From Pseudomonas sp. VD-NE ins (GTDB taxonomy: Bacteria > Pseudomonadota > Gammaproteobacteria > Pseudomonadales > Pseudomonadaceae): DNA of 64,000 nt. This document shows positions 39,101 through 48,060 of the stretch, piece after piece (positions within the stretch are counted from its first letter, which is position 1; the number at the start of each line of letters is the position of its first letter). Location: positions 5,282,501 to 5,346,500 of the forward strand of contig NZ_CP134772.1 in NCBI RefSeq assembly GCF_031882575.1, given 5' to 3'. Made by a program: the position numbers and the translations under genes. Below the pieces are notes generated by a model, which ran no database searches, had not been told where the DNA came from, and was given only the letters and a program-made list of their open reading frames with translations.

Positions 39101-40911
39101 TCAACATCTCGCGGCGACGCAGCCTGCTGTTGCTGACCCTGGTCGCCCTGGCGCTGGCCTCGATCCTGCTGTTTCTGTACATCAAGTCCAGCTCCGACCA
39201 GACCATGACCTACACCGAATCGCGGGATCTGATCCGGCAGATCAAACAGCAGAACTCGCTGTGGGAAAACGAGCTCCTCAAGGCGCGAGTGGCGCTCACC
39301 CACAACTACGATCCGCTGGTGTCACCGATGAACGAAATGAACCGGCTCTGGGCGCGCTTCGACGCGATCGAGTCCGGGCATGGGCGCAACAACTCGGCGC
39401 AATGGAACGAGGCTCACGAAAGTTTCCTGCAGGCGATGCAGGAAAAGACTCGCCTGGTCGAACAGTTCAAATCGCACAACGCGCTGTTGCGCAACTCTCT
39501 GGCCTTTTTGCCCACTGCTGAAGACGACATCCAACAGCAACTGGCCAGCCTGTCGGACTTCGATAAATTGCAGCTGCAAAACATCACCACCGACACCTAC
39601 GACCTGCTGCTCAGCGCCCTCGAATTCGCCCAGGTCACCTCCGAGGACCGGGCCGCCGACATCGAGGTCGGCCTGAACAAGCTGAAGGTCAACGCGCAAC
39701 GCCTGCCGCCGGCGTTTCAGACCCCGATCAAAATCATGAGCAGCCATATCTCACTGATTGCGCGCGAGCAGCCAGTGGTCAATCAGTTGCTCGAAAGCAT
39801 CGAAGGCATTCCCGTGGCCGACAGCCTCGACAACATCACCACCATGCTCGATCGCGATCAGCAGCGCGCCGATGAGATCGACCGGCAGTACCACTTCTAC
39901 CTGCTGCTGTTTTCGGTGCTGCTGATGTTGTCGCTGGTGTGGCTGGCCATCCGTTTGATCGGCAGTTTCGCCGAGATCAACCGGGTCAATAACGCCCTGC
40001 AAACGGCCAACGATGCGCTGGAACAAAGAGTCGAAGAACGCACCCGGGAACTGCGCGACGCCCAGAGCGAACTGCTTGACGCGGCACGTCAGGCCGGCAT
40101 GGCGGAAATCGCCACTAACGTGCTGCACAACGTCGGCAACGTGCTCAATAGCGTAAACATCTCCAGCGACCTGATTACGCGCAAGCTGCGCAGCAGCAAG
40201 AGCCAAGGCCTGGGCAAGGCCATGCAATTGATCAACGAACACCCGGATGACCTCGGCGGGTTCCTCAGCGAAGACGCCAAAGGCAAATTGCTCCCCGGCT
40301 ACCTCAACCAACTGGTGGTCGCGATTGCCCAGGAACAACAGGAAATGCTCGACGAATTGCATCAGATGAATAAAAGCGTCGACCACATCAAGGACATCGT
40401 CGCCACCCAGCAATCCTATGCCGGCGCCAACAGCCTGACCGAACCGCTGTTCATCAACGAACTGCTCGAAGACGCGTTGCGCATGAACGCCGGCGCCCTG
40501 ACCCGGCACCACGTCACGGTGGTCCGGGAATACGCCGACGTGCCGCAGGTGATGGGCGACAAACACCGGTTGCTGCTGATCCTGATCAACCTGATCAGCA
40601 ACGCCAAATACGCCATGTCCGACCTTAGCAACCGCCCCCGGACCATGACCCTGGCGGTCAAAATTGTCGATGACAACTTCCTTGAAATCAGCGTCAAGGA
40701 CGATGGCGAAGGCATTGCCGCGGAAAACATGACGCGGATCTTTGCCCACGGTTTCACCACCCGCAAGGAAGGCCACGGCTTCGGCCTGCACAGTTGCGCC
40801 CTGGCGGCCATCGAGATGAGCGGCCACCTCACGGCGCACAGCGACGGCCCCGGCCAGGGTGCGTTGTTCACCTTGCAGATCCCCCTGATCAGCGTCACGG
40901 AGAACGCATGA
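39097..40911 (+). CDS. Membrane sensor histidine kinase with helical periplasmic domain (DAHL-like)
   Basis: A 604-residue sensor kinase. TM1 spans about residues 9-29 and TM2 about 267-288, enclosing a helical periplasmic domain (residues 30-265; ENELLKARVALTHNYDPLV near residue 55) that resembles the DAHL sensor type. A coiled coil (residues 300-330) precedes the phospho-acceptor helix EIATNVLHNVGNVLNSVN near residue 345 and the ATPase domain (LLILINLISNAKYAMSD near residue 490, DDGEGIAAENM, GHGFGLHSCALAA). It overlaps genes on both sides by four bases. The signal is unknown; the adjoining periplasmic peroxidase makes a redox or peroxide cue plausible. Confidence 0.88.
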   Translation: MINISRRRSLLLLTLVALALASILLFLYIKSSSDQTMTYTESRDLIRQIKQQNSLWENELLKARVALTHNYDPLVSPMNEMNRLWARFDAIESGHGRNNSAQWNEAHESFLQAMQEKTRLVEQFKSHNALLRNSLAFLPTAEDDIQQQLASLSDFDKLQLQNITTDTYDLLLSALEFAQVTSEDRAADIEVGLNKLKVNAQRLPPAFQTPIKIMSSHISLIAREQPVVNQLLESIEGIPVADSLDNITTMLDRDQQRADEIDRQYHFYLLLFSVLLMLSLVWLAIRLIGSFAEINRVNNALQTANDALEQRVEERTRELRDAQSELLDAARQAGMAEIATNVLHNVGNVLNSVNISSDLITRKLRSSKSQGLGKAMQLINEHPDDLGGFLSEDAKGKLLPGYLNQLVVAIAQEQQEMLDELHQMNKSVDHIKDIVATQQSYAGANSLTEPLFINELLEDALRMNAGALTRHHVTVVREYADVPQVMGDKHRLLLILINLISNAKYAMSDLSNRPRTMTLAVKIVDDNFLEISVKDDGEGIAAENMTRIFAHGFTTRKEGHGFGLHSCALAAIEMSGHLTAHSDGPGQGALFTLQIPLISVTENA

Positions 40912-42311
40912 GCGAGCTGTCGAACCGCCGCATTCTGCTGATCGACGACATGCCGTCGATCCATGAAGACTTTCGCAAGATTCTCGCGCCACCGGCGGCG
41001 CAGTCGGTGGAACTGGACGAGATGGAAGCAGCATTGTTTGGCGCTCAGGTGCGCGCCGAACGTCCGCCGTTCGAACTGGACTCGGCCTACGGCGGCGAGG
41101 AAGGTCTGGGCAAGCTGGTCCAGGCTCTGGCGGAACAACGCCCCTACGCGCTGGCCTTCGTCGACATGCGCATGCCCGACGGCTGGGATGGCGCGAAAAC
41201 CATCGAGCATCTCTGGCAACAGGATCCGCAGTTGCAAGTGGTGGTCTGCACGGCCTACTCGGATTATTCCTGGGATGAACTGCTGGAGCGTCTGCAGGCG
41301 CATGACCGCTTGCTGATTCTGAAGAAGCCGTTCGACAACATCGAAGTGCAGCAGATGGCCAACACCCTGTTGACCAAGTGGCAGATGACCGAACGCGCGT
41401 CATTGCAAATGCATCACCTGGAACATCTGGTCGATCAGCGCACCGCCCAGTTCAAGCAGGCCAGCGAAGAACTGCAACGGGAAATCGATGAGCGCAAGCA
41501 ACTGGAAAGTCAGTTGGTGCAGTCGGAAAAACTTGCGTCACTGGGGCAAATGGCGGCGGGCGTGGCCCATGAGATCAATAACCCGATCGGCTTTATCTCT
41601 TCCAACCTCGGCACCCTCGACGGCTACTTCAAACAATTGCTCAGCGTACTCGATGCCTGGCAGACGCTTGGGCCCGCGCCAGACCACGAGTCCGTGGCAC
41701 AGCTTGAGCAATTGCGCAAAGACGCCGACCTGGATTTTCTCCTCGAGGACATCCCGGTGCTGATCCGCGAATCCAAGGAAGGCATTGGCCGCGTCGGGCA
41801 GATCGTCAAGGACCTCAAGGATTTCTCCCGGGTCGATAGCCATCAGCAATGGCAGTGGGCCAATCTGCAACAAGGCATCGAGTCGACCCTGAACATCGTC
41901 GCCAGCGAACTCAAGTACAAGGCCGACCTGATCAAGGAGTATCAGCCACTGCCGGACATCGAATGCCTGCCGTCGCAAATCAATCAGGTGATCATGAACC
42001 TGGTGGTCAATGCGGCGCAGGCCATGGGGCCTGAACGCGGCACCATCACCTTGCGCACCGGGCAGCAACAAGACACGGCGTGGGTGGAAGTCGCCGACAC
42101 CGGCGCGGGGATTGCGCCGGAGATCCTGCAGAAAATCTTCGATCCGTTCTTCACCACCAAACCGGTCGGCCAGGGCACCGGGCTTGGCCTGTCCCTGTCG
42201 TACGGCATTGTGAAAAAGCACGGTGGCGACATTTCGGTACGCAGCGAACCGGGGGTGGGCACGACCTTTCGCGTCGAGTTACCGATGCGTCAGAGCCGGC
42301 CCGCTGCGTGA
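40908..42311 (+). CDS. REC-histidine kinase hybrid
   Basis: A soluble 467-residue protein with an N-terminal receiver and a C-terminal kinase. The receiver (ILLIDDMPSIHEDF, FVDMRMPDGWDG, CTAYSDYSWD, LILKKPF) is of the same type as in the two GGDEF-EAL proteins. After a coiled coil comes the kinase core with SLGQMAAGVAHEINNPIGFI near residue 215 (phospho-acceptor His), the N-box NLVVNAAQAMG near residue 365, DTGAGIAPE and GTGLGLSLSYGI. It starts at the ATGA overlap with the membrane kinase and is the last operon gene. It probably receives phosphate from the membrane kinase and passes it on, forming a relay to the cyclic di-GMP enzymes. Confidence 0.88.
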   Translation: MSELSNRRILLIDDMPSIHEDFRKILAPPAAQSVELDEMEAALFGAQVRAERPPFELDSAYGGEEGLGKLVQALAEQRPYALAFVDMRMPDGWDGAKTIEHLWQQDPQLQVVVCTAYSDYSWDELLERLQAHDRLLILKKPFDNIEVQQMANTLLTKWQMTERASLQMHHLEHLVDQRTAQFKQASEELQREIDERKQLESQLVQSEKLASLGQMAAGVAHEINNPIGFISSNLGTLDGYFKQLLSVLDAWQTLGPAPDHESVAQLEQLRKDADLDFLLEDIPVLIRESKEGIGRVGQIVKDLKDFSRVDSHQQWQWANLQQGIESTLNIVASELKYKADLIKEYQPLPDIECLPSQINQVIMNLVVNAAQAMGPERGTITLRTGQQQDTAWVEVADTGAGIAPEILQKIFDPFFTTKPVGQGTGLGLSLSYGIVKKHGGDISVRSEPGVGTTFRVELPMRQSRPAA

Positions 42312-42318
42312 AGGCGCC

Positions 42319-43644
42319 TCAGGTCGCTTCCTGAAAATCCATCTCCGGCGGTTGGCGACGGAAGCCGCCGGTGAGCACCGCCAGATACACCACGCCAATC
42401 GCCAGCCAGCTCAGGCCCAGATACACCGCCAGGTGATCGAGGCTGACCATCAGCCACAAATCCGCGACCAGACCAATGAACGGAAAGAGCAAAAACAGCA
42501 CCATCTCACGCAGTCCCTTTTTCTCGCCGCCGATCCAGTAATGAAAGATCACCGAGAGATTGACCAGGCTGAACGCCAGAAACGCGCCGAAGTTGATGAA
42601 CGAGGTCGAGGTGGTCACGTCGAGTTTCAGCGCCAGCAACGCCACCACGGCGCACAGCAAGATGCTGTTGACCGGTGTGCCGAAGCGCGCGTGCAAGGTG
42701 CCGAAGAACGACTTCGGCAACACGCCGTCGCGGCCCATGGCGAACAGCAGCCGCGAACCGCTGGCCTGCGCCGACAGCCCCGAAGCGAACTGGCCGACAA
42801 TCAGACCGATCAGAAAGATCGACACAAACAGATCACCACCGATGTTGCGGGCGATTTCATAGGCGGCCGAGTCGACACTGTCGAACTGGAACGAGGGATG
42901 GGCGATCTGCACGAAATACGACACGCCGACGAAGATCAGCCCGCCGATCAGTGTGATCAACATGATCGCCCGAGGGATGGTGCGGCGTGGGTCGCGGGTT
43001 TCTTCGGTCAAGGTGCTGACCGCGTCGAAACCAAGGAACGAATAACAGGCAATCGCCGCGCCGCTCATGATCAGCGGCATCTGCATATCGCCGTTGAAGA
43101 ACGGTTTGATCGACCATAACGGCGTGGCCGCATCGCCGCCAATGTAGTGCACGCACAGCGCGACGAAAGCAATCAGCACCAGAAACTGCACCAGCATCAG
43201 CAAGGCGTTGATGCCGTTGGCCAGTTTCAGGCCAATGATGTTGATTGCGCTGGTGATGCCGATAAAGGCCAGCACCCAGATCCATTGCGGGATCGACGGG
43301 AATGCCGACGCCAGATACGCCGCACCGATCAGCCAGATCGCCATGGGTAGAAACAGGTAATCGAGCAACACGGCCCAACCGGCGATAAAACCGAGTTTCG
43401 GGCTGATCGCCTTGCGCACGTAACTGTAAGCGGAACCGGCGACAGGGAACGCGGCAGCCATGCGGCCGTAACTCATGGCGGTGAAAAACATCGCCACCAG
43501 TGCCGCCAGATACGCGGCAGGGACCATGCCGGCGGTGGACTGGGCGAGGATGCCGAAGGTGCCGAGGACAATGATCGGCGTCATGTAGGCGATGCCGAAC
43601 AGCACCACCGACCCTAATGAAAGGGTGCGTTGCAAACGAGCCAT
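42319..43644 (-). CDS. APC-family amino acid/polyamine permease
   Basis: Inner-membrane transporter of 441 residues with 12 hydrophobic segments. The N-terminal LGSVVLFGIAYMTPIIVLGT and FTAMSYGRMAAAFPVAGSAY resemble the putrescine importer (PuuP/PlaP) branch of the APC superfamily, as does CYSFLGFDAVSTLTEETRDP near residue 208. The gene is convergent with the hybrid kinase gene (only 7 bases apart). Its upstream 364-base gap holds MITE-like repeat copy 3; beyond it, on the same strand, is the nitrilase-type hydrolase. Uptake of a small amine or amino acid is likely; the exact substrate is unknown. Confidence 0.88.
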   Translation of the reverse strand: MARLQRTLSLGSVVLFGIAYMTPIIVLGTFGILAQSTAGMVPAAYLAALVAMFFTAMSYGRMAAAFPVAGSAYSYVRKAISPKLGFIAGWAVLLDYLFLPMAIWLIGAAYLASAFPSIPQWIWVLAFIGITSAINIIGLKLANGINALLMLVQFLVLIAFVALCVHYIGGDAATPLWSIKPFFNGDMQMPLIMSGAAIACYSFLGFDAVSTLTEETRDPRRTIPRAIMLITLIGGLIFVGVSYFVQIAHPSFQFDSVDSAAYEIARNIGGDLFVSIFLIGLIVGQFASGLSAQASGSRLLFAMGRDGVLPKSFFGTLHARFGTPVNSILLCAVVALLALKLDVTTSTSFINFGAFLAFSLVNLSVIFHYWIGGEKKGLREMVLFLLFPFIGLVADLWLMVSLDHLAVYLGLSWLAIGVVYLAVLTGGFRRQPPEMDFQEAT

Positions 43645-43763
43645 GGGCGACTTACTCCGAATTTTATTGGATTTATGGCAGAGCCGGATTCGGCGAATGT
43701 TTTCGGGTGTGGCTTTGTTGTTCTGGTGTTATTTGAGTTTTTTGTTCGGCTTGAAATCTTTTC

Positions 43764-44002
43764 CCCCTCACCCCAGCCCTCCCGAAACGTCGGACCGCCC
43801 CCAAGGGGTAGAGGGGGAAAGGGAGCCGATCTGCATGGGTTTCAAATCCTGAGTTCGACTTGAATTCGCAGTTTCAAACCCTGCGCCCAATTCGAATTCG
43901 CAGTTTCAGATCCTGAGTTCGACTAGGTATTTCAGGTCGGCGTACCTCGAACAATCAACTCGGTCAGTCCCCTCTCCCACTGGGAGAGGGCTAGGGTGAG
44001 GG
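43764..44002. repeat. MITE-like repeat, copy 3 with internal expansion
   Basis: About 239 bases from CCCCTCACCCCAGCCCTCCC to GAGAGGGCTAGGGTGAGGG, filling most of the 364-base gap 43645-44008. The interior has extra direct repeats of a unit around TTCGAATTCGCAGTTTCA / TTGAATTCGCAGTTTCA and two copies of CCTGAGTTCGACT, making it longer than copies 1 and 2. No gene is seen in the gap. Confidence 0.75.
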
Positions 44003-44008
44003 CAGCGG

Positions 44009-44830
44009 TCAACGGCGTGGAATCAACAACTCACGAACACCATCGCCACGCTCCACCACCTCCCCCGGCAATTTCAAACGTTGATCATCCAGATAGCGGT
44101 AATCCTTGCGCGCAATCTCCAACCGCGCGAAATCCAGCTCAACGCAGAACGTCCCTTCTTCCCGTCCGGCCTCGAACAACAGCGAGCCCAGCGGATCGAC
44201 CAGCGCACTGCCACCAGCAAACATCAAACCGTCATCCCCCGCCTCCACGCGATTGACCATCAACGCAAAGGCCTGATTCTCCTGGGCACGGGCCATGATC
44301 GCGGTGCGGTGAGTCGGCGCGTACGGGTCCATGTTGCCGTTGGTCACGATCAGCAACTCGGCACCGAGTTGCGCGAGGGCACGGGCCGACTCCGGAAACT
44401 CGATGTCGTAGCAGATCAACAAACCGACGCGCACGCCGTTCCACTCGCAGGTGGCGTAGCGGTCGCCGGCCTCGAACACGCCGCGATCCGACGCCCACAA
44501 ATGCGTCTTGCGGTATTTCAGGGCGATGCCTTCAGGAGTAATCAGCAGCGTGGTGTTGTAGAAGCGACCGTTGTCGTTCTCGGCCATGCCGATCACCACA
44601 GCGATATTGCGTTCGCGCGCGGCAGCCAACACGGCGCTGACGGTCGGGCCGTCGACGGATTCGGCGGTTTGCGCCACGGTCTCGGCCGTCGGGAAGCCCA
44701 TCAAGTGGGTTTCCGGGAACACGATCAGTTGCGTGTCGGCCGCGCACGCGGCGATCGCTGCGAGTGCGCGTTCGAGGTTATATGCCGTGGCATTGTCACG
44801 GCCCGCCAGTTGGGCGAGTTCGACTTTCAT
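44009..44830 (-). CDS. Carbon-nitrogen hydrolase (nitrilase superfamily)
   Basis: Cytoplasmic amidase-type hydrolase of 273 residues. The catalytic Glu-Lys-Cys triad is present: LIVFPETHLMGF (Glu near residue 41), LKYRKTHLW (Lys near residue 112) and LLICYDIEFPESARALA (Cys near residue 145). The family includes N-carbamoylputrescine amidase, omega-amidase and R-stereoselective amidases; this protein fits the general aliphatic/amino acid amidase branch but substrate cannot be fixed. AAGGA lies seven bases upstream of the ATG. It diverges from a LuxR-type regulator, and the neighbouring APC permease on the same strand may supply its substrate. Confidence 0.9.
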   Translation of the reverse strand: MKVELAQLAGRDNATAYNLERALAAIAACAADTQLIVFPETHLMGFPTAETVAQTAESVDGPTVSAVLAAARERNIAVVIGMAENDNGRFYNTTLLITPEGIALKYRKTHLWASDRGVFEAGDRYATCEWNGVRVGLLICYDIEFPESARALAQLGAELLIVTNGNMDPYAPTHRTAIMARAQENQAFALMVNRVEAGDDGLMFAGGSALVDPLGSLLFEAGREEGTFCVELDFARLEIARKDYRYLDDQRLKLPGEVVERGDGVRELLIPRR

Positions 44831-44955
44831 GGGAATTCCTTGTGATGAGCGCCGGGCGCGGAAATATTGCCCGGTGGCTGTCTGTGGGCCAGTATGCGCA
44901 GCAAGCAGCCGGTCAGGGAATTACGCGGCCGGGGTAACCCGATAGGGGTAGATCG

Positions 44956-45756
44956 ATGACACTTTCGTTTGACGACATCACCTGGCACCGCGCGGTCGGG
45001 CAACTGATCGACGCGCTCGACAAGCCGAATTTCTGGGCGCAACTGGTGCGGTTGCTCGACCAGTACGTGCCGTTCGATAGCTGGGTGGCGCTGCTGTTCA
45101 GCGCCGATCAACACCCGCAAGTCTTCGCCGAATGCCCGGGTGAAGATGGCAATCCAGACCCGTTGTTTCAGGATTATCTGCGCGGCCTGTACCTGCTCGA
45201 CCCGTTCTACATCGCCTGCCGCGAGCAAACCCGCACCGGTCTGTATCGCTTGTCCGAGGTGGCACCGGAGCATTTCGAACTGACCGAGTATTACCAGCGA
45301 TACTTTCGTCTGAATGTCGTGGCCGACGAAATCCAGTTCAATTGTCAGCTCGAAGGCGATCGCACGCTGTGTCTGTCGCTGGGCAGTGAAAAACGTTTCA
45401 CTGGCGAACATATCGCCTTGCTGTCATTGATCCAGCCGTGGGTGCTGGGCCTGTTGCGCCAGCGGCTTCCGTATGAAATCAACGAAACCGTGGCCCTCGC
45501 CGCCGCCCCTGCCCGGGCTGACTGGCGGGTGCAACTGGAGGCGTCGGTGCAGCAACTCAAGGGCGCGCAGTTGACGGCGCGGGAGCTGGATGTCGGGCGT
45601 TTGATGCTCAGCGGTTGCTCCAGTAAAGAAATCGCCCGTAAGCTGGAAATCTCCGTAGAAACCGTGAAAGTCCATAAGAAACACATGTACAGCAAGCTGG
45701 GGATCAAATCCCAGTCCGAGCTGTTTTCGATTTTTCTTCAGGCGCAAAACGCCTGA
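44956..45756 (+). CDS. LuxR-family transcriptional regulator
   Basis: A 266-residue regulator with a C-terminal LuxR helix-turn-helix (LTARELDVGRLMLSGCSSKE, then VETVKVHKKHMYSKLGIKSQ, about residues 199-250). The N-terminal 190 residues are not an autoinducer domain with the usual conserved Trp/Tyr set, nor a receiver; they look like an uncharacterised ligand-binding domain. It diverges from the nitrilase-type gene by 125 bases and is its likely regulator. Similar solo LuxR proteins beside transporter/hydrolase genes are common in Pseudomonas. Confidence 0.88.
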   Translation: MTLSFDDITWHRAVGQLIDALDKPNFWAQLVRLLDQYVPFDSWVALLFSADQHPQVFAECPGEDGNPDPLFQDYLRGLYLLDPFYIACREQTRTGLYRLSEVAPEHFELTEYYQRYFRLNVVADEIQFNCQLEGDRTLCLSLGSEKRFTGEHIALLSLIQPWVLGLLRQRLPYEINETVALAAAPARADWRVQLEASVQQLKGAQLTARELDVGRLMLSGCSSKEIARKLEISVETVKVHKKHMYSKLGIKSQSELFSIFLQAQNA

Positions 45757-45777
45757 TCGTTTGGTGAAGTTGCTTTT

Positions 45778-45868
45778 TGTGGGAGCGAGCCTGCTCGCGA
45801 ATGCGTTGGGTCAGACAATAATTTTTCTACTGACAGGTCGCCTTCGCGAGCAGGCTTGCTCCCACAGG
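45778..45868. repeat. REP inverted pair
   Basis: TTGTGGGAGCGAGCCTGCTCGCGAA and its inverse TTCGCGAGCAGGCTTGCTCCCACA surround a 40-base spacer between the LuxR gene and the glutamate synthase-like gene. One base of the second arm (GGCTTGC) differs from other copies. Confidence 0.85.
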
Positions 45869-45927
45869 AATTTTGTACATTCCTTAGCTTTTCGCCGAAA
45901 TCTCTGAGTCCGAACCAAGGAAACCGT

Positions 45928-47547
45928 ATGAGCCTGTCACTCCTGAGCCGCTACGCCTTCTTTGCCGTCTGCGTGATGTTCACCCTCGCCAGCCTGCCTT
46001 TCCTCGAACATGACTGGCTGTGGCCGATCACTGCGGTTACCGGCGTACTGAGCCTGATCGGTCTGTTCGACCTGCTGCAAAGCCCGCACGCCGTACGCCG
46101 TAACTACCCGATCCTTGGCAACATCCGCTATCTGGTTGAAGGCATCCGCCCGGAGATCCGCCAATATTTGCTGGAGTCCGACAGCGATGCCCTGCCCTTC
46201 TCCCGCGCGCAACGTTCGCTGGTCTATTCGCGAGCGAAAAACGAAACCGCCGACAAACCGTTCGGCACGCTGATCGACGTCTATCAATCCGGTTTCGAAT
46301 TCATCGGCCACTCGATGCGTCCGGCACCACTGAGTGACCCGAGCAGTTTCCGCGTCACCGTCGGCGGCCCGCAGTGCAGCCAGCCGTACTCGGCGTCGGT
46401 GTTCAACATCTCGGCGATGAGCTTCGGCTCGCTTAGTGCCAACGCCATTCGCGCACTCAACCAAGGCGCGAAACTCGGCAACTTCGCCCACGACACTGGT
46501 GAAGGCAGCATCAGCCCGTATCATCGCGAACACGGCGGCGACCTGACCTGGGAACTGGGCAGTGGCTACTTCGGCTGCCGCACCAGCGACGGCCGCTTCG
46601 ACCCGGAACGCTTCGCCACCCAGGCACAGAACCCGCAAGTGCGGATGATCGAAATCAAGATGAGCCAAGGCGCCAAACCCGGCCACGGCGGCATCCTGCC
46701 CAAGCACAAAGTCACCAAGGAAATCGCTGAAACACGGGGCATCATGATGGGCGAAGACTGCGTCTCACCGTCGCGCCACAGCGCGTTTTCCACGCCGATC
46801 GAAATGATGCAGTTCATCCAGCAACTGCGTGAACTGTCCGGCGGCAAACCGGTGGGCTTCAAGTTCTGCCTCGGCCACCCGTGGGAGTTCATGGGCATTG
46901 CCAAGGCCATGCTGGAAACCGGCATCCTCCCGGACTTCATCGTCGTCGACGGAAAGGAAGGTGGCACCGGCGCCGCCCCGGTCGAGTTCACCGACCACAT
47001 CGGCGTACCGATGCGCGAGGGCCTGCTGTTTGTCCACAACACCCTGGTCGGCCTGAACCTGCGCGACAAGATCAAACTCGGCGCCAGCGGCAAGATCGTC
47101 AGCGCCTTCGACATCGCCAGCGTGCTGGCCATCGGCGCCGACTGGGCCAACTCCGCGCGCGGCTTCATGTTCGCCATCGGCTGCATCCAGTCGCAAAGCT
47201 GCCACACCAACAAATGCCCGACCGGCGTGGCCACTCAGGATGCCCTGCGTCAACGCGCGCTGGTGGTGCCGGACAAGGCGCAGCGCGTCTTCAGCTTCCA
47301 CCGCAATACCCTCAAGGCGCTGGCAGAAATGCTCGCCGCAGCCGGGCTGGAACATCCATCACAACTATCGGCCAAGCACTTGGTGCGGCGTATGTCGGCG
47401 ACCGAGATCAAACTGTTCTCGCAGTTGCATGTGTTCCTGAAACCGGGGGAATTGCTCACTGGCGAAGTGAATGGCGAGTTCTATTCGCGGATGTGGCAGA
47501 TGGCGCGGGCGGACAGTTTTGAGCCGCAGGAAGTGGCGGCGGCGTAA
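45928..47547 (+). CDS. FMN-binding glutamate synthase-like membrane protein
   Basis: A 539-residue protein built on the GltB FMN-binding synthase domain (family Glu_synthase), without the glutaminase or NADPH subunits. Two N-terminal hydrophobic segments lie at residues 6-45. The core shows SVFNISAMSFGSLSANAIRA near residue 160, NFAHDTGEGSISPYHREHGG near residue 190, VVDGKEGGTGAAP near residue 340 and the Fe-S cysteines in CIQSQSCHTNKCPTGVATQD near residue 420. The ATG 45928 has AAGGA upstream; the earlier in-frame ATG overlaps the REP region. Stand-alone members of this family have an uncertain reaction; an FMN-dependent oxidoreductase role is inferred. Confidence 0.88.
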   Translation: MSLSLLSRYAFFAVCVMFTLASLPFLEHDWLWPITAVTGVLSLIGLFDLLQSPHAVRRNYPILGNIRYLVEGIRPEIRQYLLESDSDALPFSRAQRSLVYSRAKNETADKPFGTLIDVYQSGFEFIGHSMRPAPLSDPSSFRVTVGGPQCSQPYSASVFNISAMSFGSLSANAIRALNQGAKLGNFAHDTGEGSISPYHREHGGDLTWELGSGYFGCRTSDGRFDPERFATQAQNPQVRMIEIKMSQGAKPGHGGILPKHKVTKEIAETRGIMMGEDCVSPSRHSAFSTPIEMMQFIQQLRELSGGKPVGFKFCLGHPWEFMGIAKAMLETGILPDFIVVDGKEGGTGAAPVEFTDHIGVPMREGLLFVHNTLVGLNLRDKIKLGASGKIVSAFDIASVLAIGADWANSARGFMFAIGCIQSQSCHTNKCPTGVATQDALRQRALVVPDKAQRVFSFHRNTLKALAEMLAAAGLEHPSQLSAKHLVRRMSATEIKLFSQLHVFLKPGELLTGEVNGEFYSRMWQMARADSFEPQEVAAA

Positions 47548-47555
47548 CGGCCAAT

Positions 47556-47582
47556 GCGCCAGTCTGCGCAACGGACTGGCGC
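47556..47582. terminator. Bidirectional hairpin between convergent genes
   Basis: GCGCCAGTC pairs with GACTGGCGC around a 9-base loop, exactly filling the gap between the convergent glutamate synthase-like and GtrA genes. There is no T run on the plus strand, so it may act mainly as a 3'-end stabiliser. Confidence 0.6.
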
Positions 47583-47583
47583 G

Positions 47584-47946
47584 TTACTGCTGATTTTGGC
47601 GCAACAAGACAAACCGGAAATACAGGTAGCCTGCCAATAGATTGAGCAGCGTGAAAGACGCCACGGTGACCAATCCATGCCAGTGCTGCGCATCGGCAAG
47701 CAAACCGATGGCAAAACTCACCCCGCCCATCCCGCCGATAAACAATAGATAACCAAGCACCGACGTATTGCGCTCGAAGGTATACAGCACATTCACGTAA
47801 AACGAGAACGCCGCGGCCACGCAAAACGCGGCGAAATTACTGGCAGCCTGCGTCAGCCCCACGGCGGTGCACAGGACAAAAAATATTTGCCAGTGAATCA
47901 GTCCATCGGCGAGGCCGATCACAGTCAATGCAGAGAATCCTTTCAT
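47584..47946 (-). CDS. GtrA-family flippase-like membrane protein
   Basis: Small inner-membrane protein of 120 residues with four hydrophobic segments, GtrA family: ALTVIGLADGLIHWQIFFVL, NFAAFCVAAAFSFYVNVLYTF and FTLLNLLAGYLYFRFVLL. GtrA proteins are thought to flip undecaprenyl-linked glucose across the membrane for O-antigen glucosylation. It lies 114 bases behind the glucosyltransferase on the same strand, which fits a gtr locus, but the usual gtrB is missing between them. Confidence 0.87.
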   Translation of the reverse strand: MKGFSALTVIGLADGLIHWQIFFVLCTAVGLTQAASNFAAFCVAAAFSFYVNVLYTFERNTSVLGYLLFIGGMGGVSFAIGLLADAQHWHGLVTVASFTLLNLLAGYLYFRFVLLRQNQQ

Positions 47947-48060
47947 CTCGGTTCCTTGCCAAAGCCGTTTTGGCGAACGGCCAACCTAGGTCATCACTCG
48001 TTGGCGGTCTACTGTCAGAAATTACAGGTACAGGGCTGATTGCGACCAACGGTCAGCGTT

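Noticed and set aside
43764..44002. Possible CRISPR-like array because of repeated units
   Set aside because: The internal repeats are few, unequal and without regular spacers; the outer ends define a MITE-like repeat instead.
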